The notes under the pieces are model-generated. The model had not been told where the DNA came from and did not search any database. It saw only the letters and a program-made list of their open reading frames with translations. The translations under genes and the position numbers were made by a program. Below, one piece after another: positions 63,001 to 64,000 of a stretch of 64,000 bases of DNA. Source of the DNA: Struthio camelus (taxonomy: Eukaryota; Chordata; Aves; Struthioniformes; Struthionidae); NCBI RefSeq assembly GCF_040807025.1, contig NC_090942.1, positions 205,614,640-205,678,639 of the forward strand, in the 5' to 3' direction. Every line of letters begins with the position of its first letter. The first letter of the stretch is position 1.

Positions 63001-63806
63001 AGCCATTCCACCATGTTCTCCTCAATTTCACTGTCAGCTGATATATCTAATATCAGACGTCTTGTTAAGTGAGCTTTGTGATACCGCATGAACACATCTT
63101 TATTCTGTACATATTTAAGTACCAAAAGCTGTCAAAAGATGTAGAATTCAATATATTTGTTTGAATTGTTAATCAGACAATTCTTTCCACGCTGATCTAG
63201 TAACACTATGGACTATGAAGTAAAAAAGACTACCTGAGATTGCCTTAAAAGGAACCATCGTATGATATCACAGGTATCAGCTATAAATATTTTATAATAT
63301 TGTATCTCCAATTTTTTTTTCCCTTTGTCAACCATGGAGGAGTCTCTCTTAAATCAGAGGGCATTAAAACAATGGTATGTAAAAATCTCCTATATCATTT
63401 TCTAGACTAGAATGCATGACGTGTAGTTACTGTAATAAGCTACACAGCTTGATATCGGCAATAAATCAGCATATTAATTTTGTGAACTCACAACACAGAC
63501 CTGAAACACTGCAAGGTTTACAATGTATATACACACACACTTCACCACATAACAATTTTTCCCCCATTTTTACACTCTGAATAACTGGTTTTCAAGATTA
63601 AGGCCCGCTTCCAGAAATACGACAGCCAAATTTATTCTTCAGAACAATTAAGAAGTAGAAGGCAAGAACATACCACTTCTTTAAGCTTTGCTTCAATTTC
63701 TTCAGAGGTTAGTTTTTTGCTTAGTGGTGTTTTTCTTAGCAACATATCACAGTAATTAGCAAGAAGCTCAGGGCATTTGGATTCAGGCTGTGTTTTCAAT
63801 CCAACA
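56903..63806 (-). CDS. CUL5: CUL5 (cullin-5), C-terminal half, eight exons (partial gene)
   Basis: Cullin-5 is the scaffold of CRL5 ubiquitin ligases. Its N-half binds elongin B/C-SOCS-box adaptors, and its C-half binds the RING protein RBX2 and is activated by NEDD8. The eight exons seen encode the last 387 residues, about 394-780 by human numbering, and look almost identical to human. They cover the cullin homology domain (for example NKDVFMRYHKAHLTRRLILD) and the winged-helix end. The neddylation lysine K724 sits in IIQIMKMRKK. The final residues are DESDINTFIYMA. All phases join correctly. The last intron is GC-AG. The N-terminal cullin repeats and the promoter lie beyond the right edge. 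CUL5 is transcribed towards ACAT1 in tandem, as in mammals. Confidence 0.97.
57098..58809 (-). other. CUL5 last intron (GC-AG type)
   Basis: 1.7 kb, starting GCAAGT and ending CCCCACCAG in the gene's sense. An AT microsatellite (57130-57150) lies near its 3' end. No other feature seen. Confidence 0.8.
58810..58933 (-). CDS. CUL5: CUL5 exon (residues 675-716 region)
   Basis: Reads KNAKVQKRGKINLIGRLQLT, TERMREEENEGIVQLRILRT then Q. Acceptor TTTTTCAG. The donor is CAG|GCAAGT at 58809, a GC donor with otherwise perfect consensus. Confidence 0.96.
59993..60145 (-). mobile_element. CR1 LINE 3'-end fragment in CUL5 intron
   Basis: AATCATAGAAACACTCATC, then GATGTCATCTAGTCCAACCA and CTTGAAAATTTCCATAGATG are the reversed 3' end of a CR1 element, in the usual order. 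It is diverged and short, so it is an old insertion. Confidence 0.8.
60212..60330 (-). CDS. CUL5: CUL5 exon (residues 636-675 region)
   Basis: Reads SLVAFPKLKRQVLLYEPQVN then SPKDFTEGTLFSVNQEFSL. Acceptor TCTGTAG, donor GTAAGA at 60211, phase 2. Confidence 0.96.
61017..61178 (-). CDS. CUL5: CUL5 exon (residues 582-635 region)
   Basis: Reads ITFKNEVGQYDLEVTTFQLA, VLFAWNQRPREKISFENLKL and ATELPDAELRRTLW. Acceptor TATGCACAG, donor GTATTT at 61016, phase 0. Confidence 0.96.
61299..61474 (-). CDS. CUL5: CUL5 exon (residues 523-581 region)
   Basis: Reads ADSVNIKILNAGAWSRSSEK, VFVSLPTELEDLIPEVEEFY and KKNHSGRKLHWHHLMSNGI. This is the conserved cullin core. Acceptor GTCTTACAG, donor GTAAGT at 61298. 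Confidence 0.96.
62207..62330 (-). CDS. CUL5: CUL5 exon (residues 482-523 region)
   Basis: Reads EVGMPADYVNKLARMFQDIK then VSEDLNQAFKEMHKNNKLAL P. Acceptor TTTTTGCAG, donor GTATTA at 62206, phase 1. Confidence 0.96.
62997..63128 (-). CDS. CUL5: CUL5 exon (residues 438-481 region)
   Basis: Reads LLVLKYVQNKDVFMRYHKAH then LTRRLILDISADSEIEENMV EWLR. 132 bases, phase 0 at both ends. Acceptor TTTTGACAG, donor GTAAGT at 62996. Confidence 0.96.
63674..63806 (-). CDS. CUL5: CUL5 exon (residues 393-437 region), first in window
   Basis: Reads VGLKTQPESKCPELLANYCD then MLLRKTPLSKKLTSEEIEAK LKEV. It begins in phase 2, so the preceding exon lies beyond 64000. Acceptor TTTATTTAG, donor GTATGT at 63673. 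Confidence 0.95.
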
Positions 63807-64000
63807 CTAAATAAAAGAATAACAACGTATCTTCAGTCTGAAGAGAATCCTGCTATACTGGAATTGTCACACTGTTAACAAGACAGAACACCACCCTTTC
63901 CCCATCCACGTGGCAAGAATCTTAGTAATGAATTCATACCCTTGTTAGATTAAGGGAAAGTTAAGGACAATTCCCTTCTCTTCTTCAAATAGTAAATACT

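Overview
This is a 64 kb piece of a vertebrate nuclear chromosome, almost certainly from a bird. The evidence is spliced genes with GT-AG introns, two CpG-island promoters in AT-rich surroundings, and CR1 LINEs, one of which ends in the avian-style ATTCTGTG tandem. Four conserved genes lie in the order ATM(-), NPAT(+), ACAT1(-), CUL5(-). This is the same order and relative orientation as human 11q22.3 (there CUL5, ACAT1, NPAT, ATM read from the other strand). I see no prokaryotic or plasmid-like content, CRISPR array or tRNA gene, and no convincing new protein-coding system.

Layout. Bases 1-1869: first three coding exons of ATM on the minus strand; the gene runs off the left edge. About 3950-5125: CpG island that acts as the shared head-to-head promoter of ATM and NPAT. 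4557-27919: all 18 coding exons of NPAT (1462 codons), with a 3' UTR to about 29145. Its intron 16 holds a probable endogenous-retrovirus LTR and an old CR1 scrap. 29146-30569: short gap between two convergent gene ends. 30819-48126: all 12 coding exons of ACAT1 (420 codons) on the minus strand. Its large intron 2 holds a 2.2 kb 5'-truncated, inactivated CR1 LINE with a near-perfect 52-bp palindrome at its 5' edge. 47580-48900: ACAT1 CpG-island promoter with two inverted CCAAT boxes. 48900-52684: intergenic DNA dominated by a very old CR1/L3-like LINE relic. 52685-63806: the last eight coding exons of CUL5 on the minus strand with a 3' UTR of about 4.2 kb; the 5' half of the gene lies beyond the right edge.

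The genes are neighbours by ancestry rather than by pathway. ATM (DNA-damage kinase) and NPAT (cyclin E/CDK2-dependent histone-gene coactivator) share a promoter and both act in the cell cycle. ACAT1 is mitochondrial acetoacetyl-CoA thiolase. CUL5 is the scaffold of CRL5 ubiquitin ligases.

The most useful second-look items are two GC-AG introns (the last introns of NPAT and of CUL5), the palindrome at the CR1 5' junction, a poly(A) hexamer that overlaps the NPAT stop codon, a NAGNAG acceptor and a frame-shifting cryptic exon in NPAT, a shortened arginine-rich ACAT1 leader, and a candidate divergent transcript at the ACAT1 promoter. Exon ends were set by hand from splice signals and reading phase, together with remembered vertebrate protein sequence and exon lengths; no alignment was run.
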